Assembly: GCF_014200675.1 (NCBI RefSeq)
Contig: NZ_JACHCI010000005.1
Coordinates: forward strand, 186,001 to 250,000
Reading direction: 5' to 3'
DNA from: Janthinobacterium saanense
GTDB lineage: Bacteria; Pseudomonadota; Gammaproteobacteria; Burkholderiales; Burkholderiaceae_D
DNA: 64,000 bases
The position numbers and the translations under genes were made by a program. The notes below the pieces were generated by a model, which did not search any database, was not told the DNA's origin, and saw only the letters and a program-made list of their open reading frames with translations. Shown piece after piece: positions 1 through 9,439 of this stretch; the stretch's first letter is position 1, and each line of letters starts with the position of its first letter.

Positions 1-525
1 TATCCGCGTCCCTTCATCATCACCGACGCCGCCGTCAATATCGCACCGACGCTGGAAATCAAGGCTGATATCGTGCGCAATGCCATCGACCTGGCGCACG
101 TGATCGGCGTGGCGCAGCCGCGCGTGGCCATCCTGGCGGCCGTGGAAACGGTGAACCCGACCATGCCTGCCACGGTGGACGCGGCAGCCCTGTGCAAGAT
201 GGCCGACCGTGGGCAAATTACGGGCGCGATTCTGGACGGCCCGCTGGCGTTCGATAACGCCGTCTCTATCGCTGCCGCCACCGTCAAGGGCATTGTGTCG
301 GAAGTGGCGGGGCGCGCCGATATCTTGCTGGTGCCGGATCTGGAAAGCGGCAATATGCTGGCCAAGCAGCTCGAATACATGGGCGACGCCGACAGTGCCG
401 GCATCGTGCTGGGCGCTAAAGTGCCCATCATTTTGACCAGTCGCGCCGATTCGCGCGCCAGCCGCATCGCTTCGTGCGCGCTGGCCGTGATGCTGGCCTA
501 TCACTATCGGAGCACGCCACCATGA
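1..525 (+). CDS. Phosphate acetyl/butyryl transferase, C-terminal part (5' end outside window)
   Basis: Reading frame 1 is open from the first base to a TGA at 523-525, giving about 174 C-terminal residues of a phosphate acyltransferase of the PTA/PTB family. This family moves an acyl group between CoA and phosphate. The segment shows the family's late motifs, including TDAAVNIAPTLE near the start, GAILDGPLAFDNA, and LVPDLESGNMLAKQLEYM. Its stop overlaps the ATG of the acetate kinase gene (ATGA), so the two are translationally coupled and together would convert acyl-CoA to acyl phosphate and then acid plus ATP. The upstream part is not visible, so a fused N-terminal hydratase-like domain, seen in many betaproteobacterial members, can be neither confirmed nor excluded. 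Confidence 0.9.
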   Translation, partial: YPRPFIITDAAVNIAPTLEIKADIVRNAIDLAHVIGVAQPRVAILAAVETVNPTMPATVDAAALCKMADRGQITGAILDGPLAFDNAVSIAAATVKGIVSEVAGRADILLVPDLESGNMLAKQLEYMGDADSAGIVLGAKVPIILTSRADSRASRIASCALAVMLAYHYRSTPP

Positions 526-1733
526 GCGCCACCACAGAAAACTCCCTGATCCTGGTGCTCAATTGCGGCTCGTCCAGCATCAAGTTCGCGCTGTTCGACG
601 CCAGCGGCGAGACCGTGCCGCAAGAGCCTGAATGGAGCGGCAAGGTGGAAGGCATAGGCCGCGAAAGCGCGACCTTCCGCGTTGCTGGGCAGCCAGCGCA
701 GCCCTTGCAGCTGGACTCGCAACTGCCGCATCACGCGGCGCTGGAAACCATCCGCGAACGGGTGGTGGCGCAGCTGGCAGGGCGTACCTTGCGGGCCGTG
801 GTCCATCGCGTGGTGCATGGCGGCAGCAAGTATTTCGCTCCCGTGCGCATCGATTTCGACGTGCTGGCCGACCTGAAAAGTTTTATCCCGCTCGCGCCCC
901 TGCACCAGCCGTTCGCACTGGAAGCGATCGAAGTGCTGCTGGAATCGCGGCCCGATATCGCCCAGGTGGCGTGTTTCGATACGGCTTTCCACCACACGGT
1001 GCCGCAGGTGGAACAGATGCTGGCCTTGCCCTACGATGCGTGGGAGCGGGGCTTGCGCCGCTATGGTTTCCACGGCCTGTCCTACGAGTACCAGTCGCTG
1101 GTGCTGGAACAGCGTTATGGCCCTGTCGCACGCGGCAAGGTCATCGTGGCCCACCTGGGCAGCGGCGCCAGCCTGTGCGCGATGGAAGGCTTGCACAGCG
1201 TGGGCACCACCATGGGATTTTCCGCGCTCGATGGCCTGATGATGGGCACGCGCTGCGGCGCGCTTGATCCGGGCGCGGTGATTTACCTGATGGAGATCGA
1301 GAAGCTGTCGCTGGAAAAAGTGGCGCATGTGCTGTACCACGAATCGGGTTTGCTGGGTGTGTCCGGCGTGTCGGCTGATCCGCCCGTGCTGCTGGCGCAG
1401 GAAGGCCGGCAGGATGCGACGGGCGAGCGCATACGCGCGGCGCTGGCCCTGTATGTGCGCCGCATCGTGCGTGAAATCGGCGCGCTGACGGCGGTATTGA
1501 AAGGCCTGGACCTGCTGGTGTTTACAGCGGGTATCGGCGAGCACAGTGCGGAACTGCGCCGGCGTATCTGTGCGGAGCTGGGCTTCGTCGGCCCCGTGCT
1601 CGATAGCGAGGCCAATGCAGACAACGCCAGCGTGATATCCAGCGCCGGCAGCCGCATCGTGGTGGGCGTGGAACCGGCCAACGAGGAGTGGGTGGCTGCC
1701 CGGCACGCGGCGCTGGCGGTGCCACTGGCATAG
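522..1733 (+). CDS. ackA: Acetate kinase
   Basis: The 403-residue protein interconverts acetate plus ATP and acetyl phosphate plus ADP in the cytoplasm. The N-terminal phosphate-binding signature VLNCGSSSIKFALFD is clear, and the acetokinase signatures around GFHGLSYEY, HLGSGASLCA and FTAGIGEHS are present in order. Length matches the family (about 400 residues). An in-frame ATG at 474 lies inside the upstream gene and would add 16 unrelated residues. The ATG at 522 overlaps the upstream TGA and starts just before the conserved core, so it is preferred. The pairing with the phosphate acyltransferase indicates overflow or fermentative acetate (or propionate) metabolism. Confidence 0.95.
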   Translation: MSATTENSLILVLNCGSSSIKFALFDASGETVPQEPEWSGKVEGIGRESATFRVAGQPAQPLQLDSQLPHHAALETIRERVVAQLAGRTLRAVVHRVVHGGSKYFAPVRIDFDVLADLKSFIPLAPLHQPFALEAIEVLLESRPDIAQVACFDTAFHHTVPQVEQMLALPYDAWERGLRRYGFHGLSYEYQSLVLEQRYGPVARGKVIVAHLGSGASLCAMEGLHSVGTTMGFSALDGLMMGTRCGALDPGAVIYLMEIEKLSLEKVAHVLYHESGLLGVSGVSADPPVLLAQEGRQDATGERIRAALALYVRRIVREIGALTAVLKGLDLLVFTAGIGEHSAELRRRICAELGFVGPVLDSEANADNASVISSAGSRIVVGVEPANEEWVAARHAALAVPLA

Positions 1734-1931
1734 GACAGAGAAATTGCCCAACTGAACATATTTTCCCCTTGCGTGGGCTAACGCACAGTGTGGTTTTGAT
1801 TCTTGCTCTACTATGAAGTCATGCCATCGCCGGGTGTGAAAACGACGGCGATGCCAGGCAAGCTTGAACATTTTGCCAGCCTTTAATCAGAATGCATCAT
1901 AAGAATTTTAACGACATTGAAAGGTCACATC

Positions 1932-2408
1932 ATGAACAAATTACTCGCCGCTCTGATCGCTACCCTGTTTGCCAGCGCTGCTTTTGCACAAACCGCGCCG
2001 GCCACTGAAGCTGTCGTGAAAGCCCAGGCTTCCGCGCAAAAAGACGTCAACAAGGCTGCCGCCTCGGAAGCCAAGGTCGACGCCAACGCTGACGCAGACG
2101 TCGCCAAGGCACAAGCCAAGGCAAACGAAAAGAAAGCTGACGCCCATCACAAGGCTGCTAAAACCAAGGCCAAGGCCCACGACAAGGTCGTGAAGGCCGA
2201 TCCTGAAGACCAGGCCAAGGCAGAAGCCAAAGCCGAAAAAACGGCTGCCAATGCAGACGCCAAAGCCGGCAAGACTTCCGTGAAAGCGGACGCCAAGGTC
2301 GCCAAAGAAAAAGTGGATGCGAATGCCGACAAGGCCCTCGCCGCCGCCAAGACGGAAGCGGCCAAGGCCAAGGCAGAAGCCGACATCAAGGCGGCCGCCG
2401 CCAAGTAA
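1932..2408 (+). CDS. Secreted Ala/Lys-rich predicted coiled-coil protein, unknown function
   Basis: The 158-residue product starts with a clear Sec signal peptide (MNKLLAALIATLFASAAFAQ, cleavage after AFA). The mature part is almost entirely Ala, Lys, Asp, Glu and Val in short repeats of the type KAxAKAxEK with no Pro and almost no aromatic residues, which predicts one long alpha-helix or coiled coil in the periplasm. An AAGG ribosome binding site lies about 8 bases before the ATG at 1932; an earlier in-frame ATG at 1917 would bury the signal peptide. It stands alone and is followed by an intrinsic terminator. I do not recognise a named family. An envelope-stress or cation-buffering role would be guesswork. 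Confidence 0.75.
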   Translation: MNKLLAALIATLFASAAFAQTAPATEAVVKAQASAQKDVNKAAASEAKVDANADADVAKAQAKANEKKADAHHKAAKTKAKAHDKVVKADPEDQAKAEAKAEKTAANADAKAGKTSVKADAKVAKEKVDANADKALAAAKTEAAKAKAEADIKAAAAK

Positions 2409-2440
2409 TCGTGTACCTGCAGGCTTGGGCCTGCAGCCCG

Positions 2441-2468
2441 AAAGACAGCTACGGCTGTCTTTTTTTTC
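2441..2468 (+). terminator. Intrinsic terminator after the coiled-coil gene
   Basis: AAAGACAGC and GCTGTCTTT flank a TACG loop and are followed by an unbroken T run to 2467. This is a strong rho-independent terminator for the gene ending at 2408. Confidence 0.85.
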
Positions 2469-2573
2469 GCCCGGCGCTTTGCCGTTCTCCGCTAGACAGT
2501 CTTGATGCGCCTCAAATGCTCCTGTTTTTTGCATGCCATAGTGAATTGGCAGGCAGACTGAAAGGGAGACATC

Positions 2574-4811
2574 ATGAACACCAACAAAACGAAAAAAGTA
2601 GCAGGCAGCGGTTCTGACGAGCGGCAGACAATTTCTGACATGCCCATTGAGGGCGAACTGGAAGAACGCATGGGAGTGTCCTACGCTGACCAGGCGGCGA
2701 TCCATGCCGGCGGCATGCCTGGCGCAGCGCAGGATATGGCGAACACCGGTTGCATGAACACGGGTAATGGCAACGGCATGGGAGGCGGCGGCGCCGGCAT
2801 GGACGGTGGAGGTGGCGGCGCCAATGGACAGGGCGGCGGCACGCCGCAGGTGCGCACCTGCGCCACGATGACGGTGTATCGCCGCCTGCTGAACGAAGAC
2901 CCTTCCTATGCCCGCGTGCGCGACGAGATCGAAAACCTGGCTGGCCTGTATGAGGGGGACCAGGGTCTTGCTGCCCGCTCGGGTGTGACCACAGTACCGG
3001 TGGTGGTGCACGTGGTATGGAATATGGCTGCGCAGAATATCTCGGATGCGCAAGTGGCCAGCCAGATCGATGTGCTGAACCGCGACTATCGGCATACCAA
3101 CACGGACGTGGCCAATACGCCCGCACCTTTCCTGCCGCTGACGGCCGATGCACGCGTGGAGTTTGCGCTGGCCACGGTCGATCCTCATGGCGCGGCCACC
3201 AGCGGCATCGAACGGCGCCAGACGACTGTCACCTCATTTGGCGCTGACGATGCCGTCAAGTCGCAAGCGACGGGCGGCATGAATGCCTGGCCGGCCGATA
3301 CCTATCTCAATATCTGGGTCTGCCAGCTGGGCGGCGGCTTGCTCGGTTATGCGCAGTTTCCCGGTGGCCCGGCCGCTACCGACGGCGTGGTGATACTGCA
3401 ATCGGCCTTTGGCACCATCGGCACGGCGGCGCCACCGTTCCACCTGGGCCGCACGGCCACGCATGAAGTGGGGCACTGGCTGAACCTGAATCATATCTGG
3501 GGCGACGATGGCACCGGTTGTACTGGTACCGATAACGTGGCCGATACACCCAATCAGGGCGGCGCGAATACCGGTACGCCGTCGTTCCCGCATGTGTCCT
3601 GCAATAACGGCCCGAATGGCGACATGTTCATGAATTATATGGACTACGTGGACGACCCGGCCATGTTCATGTTCACCGCCGGCCAGGTGGCGCGCATGCA
3701 GGCTTGCCTCGATGGTCCGCGCGCCAGCATCGGCACGGCTGCGGGCGGTGGCGGTGGGGCGACATCGCGCCAGAGCTCATCGCCGGTGGTCGCCTGGGGC
3801 GCCAATCGCCTCGACGTCTTCGTGGCGGGCACCGATAGCGCGCTGTATCACAAGGCCTGGAATGGCACGGCGTGGGCGCCGTCCGTCACCGGCTATGAAG
3901 CGCAGGGTGGCATCGTGACCAGTGCGCCGCAAGTGGTGTCGTGGGCGCCGAACCGGCTCGATGTCTTCGTTACCGGCAGCGACAGCGGCTTGTACCACAA
4001 ATGGTGGAATGGCTCGGCCTGGGGGCCGTCGCTGACGGGCTATGAAGCGCTGGGCGGCTTGTGTCTGGGCGATCCGCGCGCCGTGGCCTGGGGGCCAAAC
4101 CGCCTCGATGTGTTTGTCGTCGGTACCGACCGCGCTCTGTATCACAAGTGGTGGAATGGCTCGGCCTGGGGACCGTCGGTAACGGGCTACGAAGCGATGG
4201 GCGGCATCTGCCTGGGCCAGCCTGAAGCGGTGGCGTGGGGACCGAACCGGCTCGATGTGTTTGTCATTGGCACGGACCGGGCGCTGTATCACAAGTGGTG
4301 GGATGGCACTGCGTGGGGACCGTCCGTGACGGGCTACGAACGGCTGGGCGGCATCTGTACCTCGTCGCCGAAGGCCGTGGCCTGGGGGCCGAACCGTCTT
4401 GACGTGTTCGTGACAGGTACCGATGGCGCGCTGTACCACAAGTGGTGGGATGGCGCGAAGTGGGGACCGTCCATCGATGGCTACGAGCGCCTGGGTGGCG
4501 TCTGCGTAGGCGAAGTGGAAGCCGTGTCGTGGGCGGCGAATCGGCTCGACCTGTTCGTCATCGGCACGGATAGTGCGCTGTATCACAAGGCCTGGAACGG
4601 CACGGCCTGGTCGCCCTCGCTGACAGGCTTTGAAAACCTGGGCGGCATTTGCACTTCGCGTCCCCGCGCCACGGCCTGGGCGGCAAATCGCCTGGACGTA
4701 TTCGTCAGGGGTAGCAACGGCGCGCTATTCCACAAGGCGTGGAATGGCACGGCCTGGTCGCCCTCCGTGAGCGGCTACGAAAACCTGGGCGGCGTGATAT
4801 CGTGTTTTTAA
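2574..4811 (+). CDS. M43-type zinc metalloprotease fused to a seven-bladed PLL-like lectin propeller
   Basis: The 745-residue protein has three parts. Residues 1-95 form a Gly/Met-rich, apparently disordered leader with no Sec signal. Residues about 96-395 are a metzincin of the pappalysin/cytophagalysin (M43) type: [11 protein letters not shown] at 297-307 gives the three zinc histidines and catalytic Glu298, and MNYMDY downstream is the Met-turn. Residues about 402-745 contain seven repeats of 49 residues, each with [12 protein letters not shown] and a Trp pair. This matches the repeat number and style of the Photorhabdus PLL seven-bladed sugar-binding propellers. The predicted role is a carbohydrate-targeted protease acting outside the cell or in another cell. 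How it leaves the cell is unclear. GGGAG at 2564-2568 supports the ATG at 2574. Confidence 0.85.
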   Translation: MNTNKTKKVAGSGSDERQTISDMPIEGELEERMGVSYADQAAIHAGGMPGAAQDMANTGCMNTGNGNGMGGGGAGMDGGGGGANGQGGGTPQVRTCATMTVYRRLLNEDPSYARVRDEIENLAGLYEGDQGLAARSGVTTVPVVVHVVWNMAAQNISDAQVASQIDVLNRDYRHTNTDVANTPAPFLPLTADARVEFALATVDPHGAATSGIERRQTTVTSFGADDAVKSQATGGMNAWPADTYLNIWVCQLGGGLLGYAQFPGGPAATDGVVILQSAFGTIGTAAPPFHLGRTATHEVGHWLNLNHIWGDDGTGCTGTDNVADTPNQGGANTGTPSFPHVSCNNGPNGDMFMNYMDYVDDPAMFMFTAGQVARMQACLDGPRASIGTAAGGGGGATSRQSSSPVVAWGANRLDVFVAGTDSALYHKAWNGTAWAPSVTGYEAQGGIVTSAPQVVSWAPNRLDVFVTGSDSGLYHKWWNGSAWGPSLTGYEALGGLCLGDPRAVAWGPNRLDVFVVGTDRALYHKWWNGSAWGPSVTGYEAMGGICLGQPEAVAWGPNRLDVFVIGTDRALYHKWWDGTAWGPSVTGYERLGGICTSSPKAVAWGPNRLDVFVTGTDGALYHKWWDGAKWGPSIDGYERLGGVCVGEVEAVSWAANRLDLFVIGTDSALYHKAWNGTAWSPSLTGFENLGGICTSRPRATAWAANRLDVFVRGSNGALFHKAWNGTAWSPSVSGYENLGGVISCF

Positions 4812-4824
4812 GGGAGGGACTGGC

Positions 4825-5163
4825 ATGCACGGTATGACAAGGGTACTGCCCAGCGGCAGCTGGACGCATTCGTTCGAGGAAGATGGCGCCGGTATCGAGG
4901 TGTATCGGCCGACGGCCACGTTTGCCTTTCCACCCAGCCGCAAGGGGCGCAAGGTGCTCGATTTCGACGCGGCCGCCAACGGTGTCGGTATGGTGACGAC
5001 CATGGCGCCCGGTCCCGATGACAGACCTCGCGCGGGGCCAGCTACCGCGCTGATCCCCTTGGGCATGAACCGCTATGCGCTGGGGGGTACGCCGGAAGCG
5101 CCGCAAGCCGTGATTGAAATCGTCGAAGCGGCGGCAGATATCCTCAGGCTGGTCCGGCATTGA
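4825..5163 (+). CDS. Small protein of unknown function, partner of the protease-lectin
   Basis: This 112-residue protein begins 13 bases after the protease stop codon behind a good GGAGG site, so the two are almost certainly co-transcribed. It has no signal peptide or membrane segment. The sequence mixes beta-prone stretches (TFAFPPS, ALIPLGMNRYALG) with a C-terminal helix (VIEIVEAAADILRLVRH). I do not recognise a family. Its position suggests an inhibitor, chaperone or accessory factor for the upstream protease, but no motif shows this. Coding-like base use matches its neighbours. Confidence 0.6.
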   Translation: MHGMTRVLPSGSWTHSFEEDGAGIEVYRPTATFAFPPSRKGRKVLDFDAAANGVGMVTTMAPGPDDRPRAGPATALIPLGMNRYALGGTPEAPQAVIEIVEAAADILRLVRH

Positions 5164-5189
5164 GCGCAGCAGGTCTTGGTGGCGACAGA

Positions 5190-5225
5190 CACAAAAAAAG
5201 ACAGGCGCACCTGTCTTTTTTTGTG
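5190..5225. terminator. Bidirectional terminator between the protease operon and parC
   Basis: A perfect 16-base inverted repeat (5190-5205 and 5210-5225) with a CGCA loop has an A run on the left arm and a T run on the right arm, so it can terminate both converging transcripts. Confidence 0.9.
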
Positions 5226-5243
5226 AGGGTATTAACTCATCGC

Positions 5244-7604
5244 TCAGCCGATAGCCGTCATTTTCACCGGTTTCAGTTTGGCAGCCAATGGTTTGCCCTT
5301 CTTGCCACGTTTGCCGAAGTGTTCGCCCAGGGCGGTAGCGCCCAGCGAGGCGTCCTGCGGTTTCGACGCCCGGCCGATGCCCGACACCACCACGCCGCGC
5401 TGGGTGATCGGTTGCACGGCCAGCAATTTGTCCTTGCCTTCCAGCTCGATCAGCTTGACGCCAGTGCCGCCCTTGGTCAGGGTTTTCATCTCGTCCATGC
5501 CAAATACCAGCAGGCGCGCACCCTCCGTCAGGCAAGCCAAGGCCAGCGCGCTGGCTGATTCCGGAATGACTTTGGGAGCCAAAGGCAAATCGCCATCGTC
5601 CAGGGTGATGAACGATTTACCACCCTTCAAACGGCTGGCCATGTCGCCGGCCTTGGCGATGAAGCCATAGCCGGCGTTGGACGCCAGCAGCAAATTGGTG
5701 GCGCCATTGCCTGCAAAGTAATGCAGGATACGGATGGCATTGCCGGGCGTGCCGCCGCTCAGGTCGACCAGGGTCGTGATCGGCACGCCGTCGCCACGCG
5801 CGTTGGGCAGGGCAGCTACCGGCACCGAGTAGATCTTGCCGTTGTTGCCGAAGCCCAGCAGGGTATCGACCGTGCGGCATTCGAAAGCGCCATGCAGCGT
5901 GTCGCCGGCCTTGAAGGTGAATTGCGCCGCATCGTGGCCGATGCCGGTACGCGCGCGTACCCAGCCTTTTTCAGAAATGATGACGGTCACCGGCTCATCG
6001 ACGACCTTCTGTTCGGCCACGGCTTTTTGCGCTTCTTCGATCAGGGTGCGGCGCACATCGCCAAACTGCTTGGTATCGGCTTCGATTTCGCGGATGATGG
6101 CGCGCTTCATCGAACCCGGGTTGTCCAGCAGGTCTTGCAGGGATTTTTCTTCCTTGCGCAACTCGGCCAGCTCTTGCTGGATCTTGATCGTTTCCAGGCG
6201 CGCCAGCTGGCGCAAACGGATTTCCAGGATATCGTCGGCCTGGCGTTCGGACAGCTTGAACGCTTCGATCAGCGCAGCTTTCGGTTCATCCGAATTGCGG
6301 ATGATGTGGATTACCTTGTCGATATTGAGCAGGATCGCTTCGCGCCCTTCCAGGATATGGATGCGGTCCTTGACCTTGCCCAGTTTGTAGCCGGTACGGC
6401 GCGTGACAGTAATAAAGCGGAAGTCGATCCACTCGCGCAGGATGTCGCCCAGGCCTTTCTGGCGTGGACGGCCATCGCCGCCTATCATCACCAGGTTGAT
6501 CGAGGTCGACGATTCCAGCGAGGTGTGCGCCAGCAGCATCAGCATGAATTCGCTCTGATCCTGGTTCTTCGATTTCGGTTCGAACACCAGGCGCACGGGC
6601 GCGGCGCGGCCCGACTCGTCGCGGATGGTGTCGAGCGAATTGAGGATCAGCGCTTTCAGGGCCACCTGTTCCGGCGACAGCGCCTTCTTGCCCAGCTTGA
6701 TCTTCGGATTGGTCAGTTCCTCGATTTCTTCGAGTACTTTTTGCGACGAGGTGCCCGGTGGCAGTTCCGTCACCACAGCTTGCCACTGGCCGCGCGCCAG
6801 CTCTTCAATTTTCCAGCGCGCGCGCACCTTCATGCTGCCACGGCCGCTCGCATACATGTCCTGGATTTGCGATGGCGGGGTGATGATCTGGCCGCCGCCG
6901 GGGAAATCCGGACCCGGAATGATGGCCATCAGTTCGGCGTGCGTGATCTTTGGATCGCGTATCATGGCCACGGCCGCCCTGGCTACTTCCGTCAGATTGT
7001 GCGAGGGGATTTCCGTCGCCAGGCCCACGGCGATGCCGGACGCGCCATTGAGCAGCACCATCGGCAGGCGCGCCGGCAGCAGCTTCGGTTCTTCCGTCGA
7101 GCCGTCGTAGTTGGGCTGGAAGTCCACCGTGCCCATGCCGATTTCATCCATCAGCAATTTGGCGATCGGCGTCAGGCGCGCTTCCGTGTAGCGCATCGCC
7201 GCCGCGCCATCGCCGTCGCGCGAGCCGAAGTTGCCCTGGCCATCGATCAGCGGATAACGCAGCGAAAAATCTTGCGCCATGCGCACCAGCGCGTCGTACA
7301 CGGACTGGTCGCCATGCGGATGCAGCTTGCCCAGTACGTCGCCGACCACGGCCGCCGATTTGCGCGGCTTCGCCGTGGAATTCAAGCCCAGCTCATTCAT
7401 CGCATACAGGATGCGGCGCTGCACCGGCTTCTGGCCGTCGCACACGTCGGGCAGGGCGCGGCCCTTGACCACCGAAATGGCGTAATCGAGATAGGCGCGC
7501 TCGGCGAAGGTAGACAGGGTCAGCGCTTCGCCGTCGAATACCGGTTCATCTGGCAAGGTAGGCTCAGGCTGGGCATCGTCAAATAAATTGGTTTGTGTGG
7601 ACAT
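5244..7604 (-). CDS. parC: DNA topoisomerase IV subunit A
   Basis: The 786-residue subunit cuts and reseals DNA during decatenation of replicated chromosomes, together with ParE. The type IIA breakage-reunion domain is intact: [10 protein letters not shown] carries the catalytic Tyr139, and [10 protein letters not shown] (about 95-104) is the quinolone-determining segment. The C-terminal half contains the degenerate beta-pinwheel blades (for example [11 protein letters not shown]). Two genes for an Hsp70 and a J protein separate it from parE. At the position equivalent to E. coli ParC Ser80 there is Gln100, and Asp104 replaces Glu84; I believe this is common in related bacteria, but it alters the classic drug-contact pair. 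Confidence 0.96.
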   Translation of the reverse strand: MSTQTNLFDDAQPEPTLPDEPVFDGEALTLSTFAERAYLDYAISVVKGRALPDVCDGQKPVQRRILYAMNELGLNSTAKPRKSAAVVGDVLGKLHPHGDQSVYDALVRMAQDFSLRYPLIDGQGNFGSRDGDGAAAMRYTEARLTPIAKLLMDEIGMGTVDFQPNYDGSTEEPKLLPARLPMVLLNGASGIAVGLATEIPSHNLTEVARAAVAMIRDPKITHAELMAIIPGPDFPGGGQIITPPSQIQDMYASGRGSMKVRARWKIEELARGQWQAVVTELPPGTSSQKVLEEIEELTNPKIKLGKKALSPEQVALKALILNSLDTIRDESGRAAPVRLVFEPKSKNQDQSEFMLMLLAHTSLESSTSINLVMIGGDGRPRQKGLGDILREWIDFRFITVTRRTGYKLGKVKDRIHILEGREAILLNIDKVIHIIRNSDEPKAALIEAFKLSERQADDILEIRLRQLARLETIKIQQELAELRKEEKSLQDLLDNPGSMKRAIIREIEADTKQFGDVRRTLIEEAQKAVAEQKVVDEPVTVIISEKGWVRARTGIGHDAAQFTFKAGDTLHGAFECRTVDTLLGFGNNGKIYSVPVAALPNARGDGVPITTLVDLSGGTPGNAIRILHYFAGNGATNLLLASNAGYGFIAKAGDMASRLKGGKSFITLDDGDLPLAPKVIPESASALALACLTEGARLLVFGMDEMKTLTKGGTGVKLIELEGKDKLLAVQPITQRGVVVSGIGRASKPQDASLGATALGEHFGKRGKKGKPLAAKLKPVKMTAIG

Positions 7605-7654
7605 GGTGCGGGTTTCAGTAATTTAAATGGTTGCGGTTGAACGTATGGCGCTGA

Positions 7655-9439
7655 TTATGACAGCCCGGGTTGGGACAAGGACATGCGGTAGGACTGATAG
7701 ATACTGCGTACGGTGAAGTACAGCACCGCCAGCGCCAGGACGACGGCCAGGCGCAGCAGCGGCTGTATTTGCGCGGCGTCCTGCTGATGGAGCAGTATGA
7801 AAGAGGCGATGGCAGGTGCCAGTATTACGGGCCAGCCCGCCTTCAAGCTGAAATCGCAGGACGCGAGCAGCATGCCGATGCAAGACCAGGCAAACAGCGC
7901 CGCGCCGAGCAGGGCGGCGGGTAGGAGGTGCAGATACAGTTCCAGTATCAAGCCGATGCAGCCGATAATCCATGCCATGCGCAGCCAGGGCAACATCGCC
8001 ACAGTACCGCCGCATGCGGCATACAGCCCTTCCTTGGCGCGGATGGTCAGCATCAGCGCGCAGAATGACAGCATCATGCCTTCGTTGCCGTTCATGGCAG
8101 ACGTGCCGTTGCCCATGATGATCAGGGTGGATAACAAGGTCAGTCCTACCATGTACAGCAATTGTCTGCCAGTCAGTAGTGAGCGGCTTGAGGCACCCGC
8201 GATCAAAGTGGCAAAACACAAGCCGCTGGCAGTGGCGATGCGCAGTTCCTTGTCGGGTGACGGTATGAAGTACAGTGCGCCTACGACCAGGAACGGCACT
8301 ATCCAGGCCAGATACAATAGTTCTGGCCGTTCGTGCAAGACAGGCAGGTAGTTGATACTGCGTTTTTTCAACAATTGCCAGAGTGAAAATAACGGTGCAG
8401 GCCAGCCGAAAGCATGCATGGTCATGAGCGCAAAAGCCACTACCTGGCAGAACAGTAAATTGGTCCACTGCGGCTGCAACAGCGGCAGGCGGGCGACACC
8501 GGCAATGGTCGCCAGCATGAAATTGAACGCGCAGCCCAGGCCTATCGAGGTGAGGGCAGTGTCCTTGAAATAGCGCTTGCTATGGACAGCGTGCTCCCAG
8601 CGCTTAAACAAATCTCCATCGAGCTTGTAGACCAGCATTTCCGGATGGTGCCAGCGTACCGTTTGCAGCAAACCTTTGACTTCCTCCGTAAACGCCTGGT
8701 CGAACAACTGGCGCCCGTAAGCCGATGGCGGCTGTTGCGACAGCAGGCAGGCAATACCGCGATGCTGGTCGCGGTTGTCCAGGAACAGGGCGTAGGAACG
8801 GTCGGCCCGGTAGCGCGCCATGGCGTTGTGCATCAGCTCCGGCTGGCGGCGCGCCAGATAAGCATGGTCTTCATTCCAGCCCATGGTTTCAAACAAGGCC
8901 AGGCGCAGCGACAGGTCATAGCCCTCGCTGGCGCAGTAACGGAGCGCGCACAGCTCGAATTCTTCGTGCACATCCAGGTTGAGCAGTTCTTCGCGCGCCA
9001 TGAAAGCAGGCAGCATGGCTTCCGCATTGCGATGCTGGGCCAGCGTCATGAGTTCATGCCACAAGCTTGCAGCCTGTTCGGCCGGATCGATGACGACCGT
9101 GCCCCATAGTTCGCGTACAGGTGACGATATCTTCGCGGGCGCCGTTTCCTGAGCGACCACTCCCCACAGTTCGGCCGGTGCTGCTGGCGTTTCGAGCGTG
9201 ACCGTTTCTTCTTGCGGCCCGCGCTCGTGCTCCAGCAACTGCGCGTTCAACATGGGCGCATGCCGCAGCGCGTACTCATACGCTTCGCGCAGCTGCTGGA
9301 AGGCGGCCGGATCGTCGTCGGGCCGCGTGGTTTTCAGCTGCTTCGCATACGCGCGCTTGATGGCGCGCTCGTCACCAGTGGGCTCCGTGCCGAGAATATC
9401 CCACAGGCTGCGCTGTCCCTGATGCATGCCGTCGTTCAT
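7655..9439 (-). CDS. Membrane-anchored J-domain protein, DjlB/DjlC-like partner of HscC
   Basis: The 594-residue protein has an N-terminal J-like domain (residues about 12-62: SLWDILGTEPT, then AIKRAYAKQLK, then the loop RPDDDP, then FQQLREAYEYAL). The middle region (about 90-300) is soluble and rich in Glu, Leu and Trp. The C-terminal half holds about nine hydrophobic segments that look like membrane spans. Its ATG at 9439 directly abuts the stop of the Hsp70 gene, matching E. coli where hscC lies near the J proteins djlB and djlC. The canonical HPD tripeptide reads RPD, so the usual histidine is missing. It probably recruits HscC to the inner membrane; its clients are unknown. Confidence 0.8.
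   Translation of the reverse strand: MNDGMHQGQRSLWDILGTEPTGDERAIKRAYAKQLKTTRPDDDPAAFQQLREAYEYALRHAPMLNAQLLEHERGPQEETVTLETPAAPAELWGVVAQETAPAKISSPVRELWGTVVIDPAEQAASLWHELMTLAQHRNAEAMLPAFMAREELLNLDVHEEFELCALRYCASEGYDLSLRLALFETMGWNEDHAYLARRQPELMHNAMARYRADRSYALFLDNRDQHRGIACLLSQQPPSAYGRQLFDQAFTEEVKGLLQTVRWHHPEMLVYKLDGDLFKRWEHAVHSKRYFKDTALTSIGLGCAFNFMLATIAGVARLPLLQPQWTNLLFCQVVAFALMTMHAFGWPAPLFSLWQLLKKRSINYLPVLHERPELLYLAWIVPFLVVGALYFIPSPDKELRIATASGLCFATLIAGASSRSLLTGRQLLYMVGLTLLSTLIIMGNGTSAMNGNEGMMLSFCALMLTIRAKEGLYAACGGTVAMLPWLRMAWIIGCIGLILELYLHLLPAALLGAALFAWSCIGMLLASCDFSLKAGWPVILAPAIASFILLHQQDAAQIQPLLRLAVVLALAVLYFTVRSIYQSYRMSLSQPGLS

Noticed and set aside
504..1871. 455-aa minus-strand open frame opposite acetate kinase
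   Set aside because: It mirrors the plus-strand ackA gene with its wobble pattern, is rich in His/Arg/Gln and has no domain.
5721..7586. 621-aa plus-strand frame opposite parC
   Set aside because: Shadow frame of the high-GC parC gene with no recognisable protein features.
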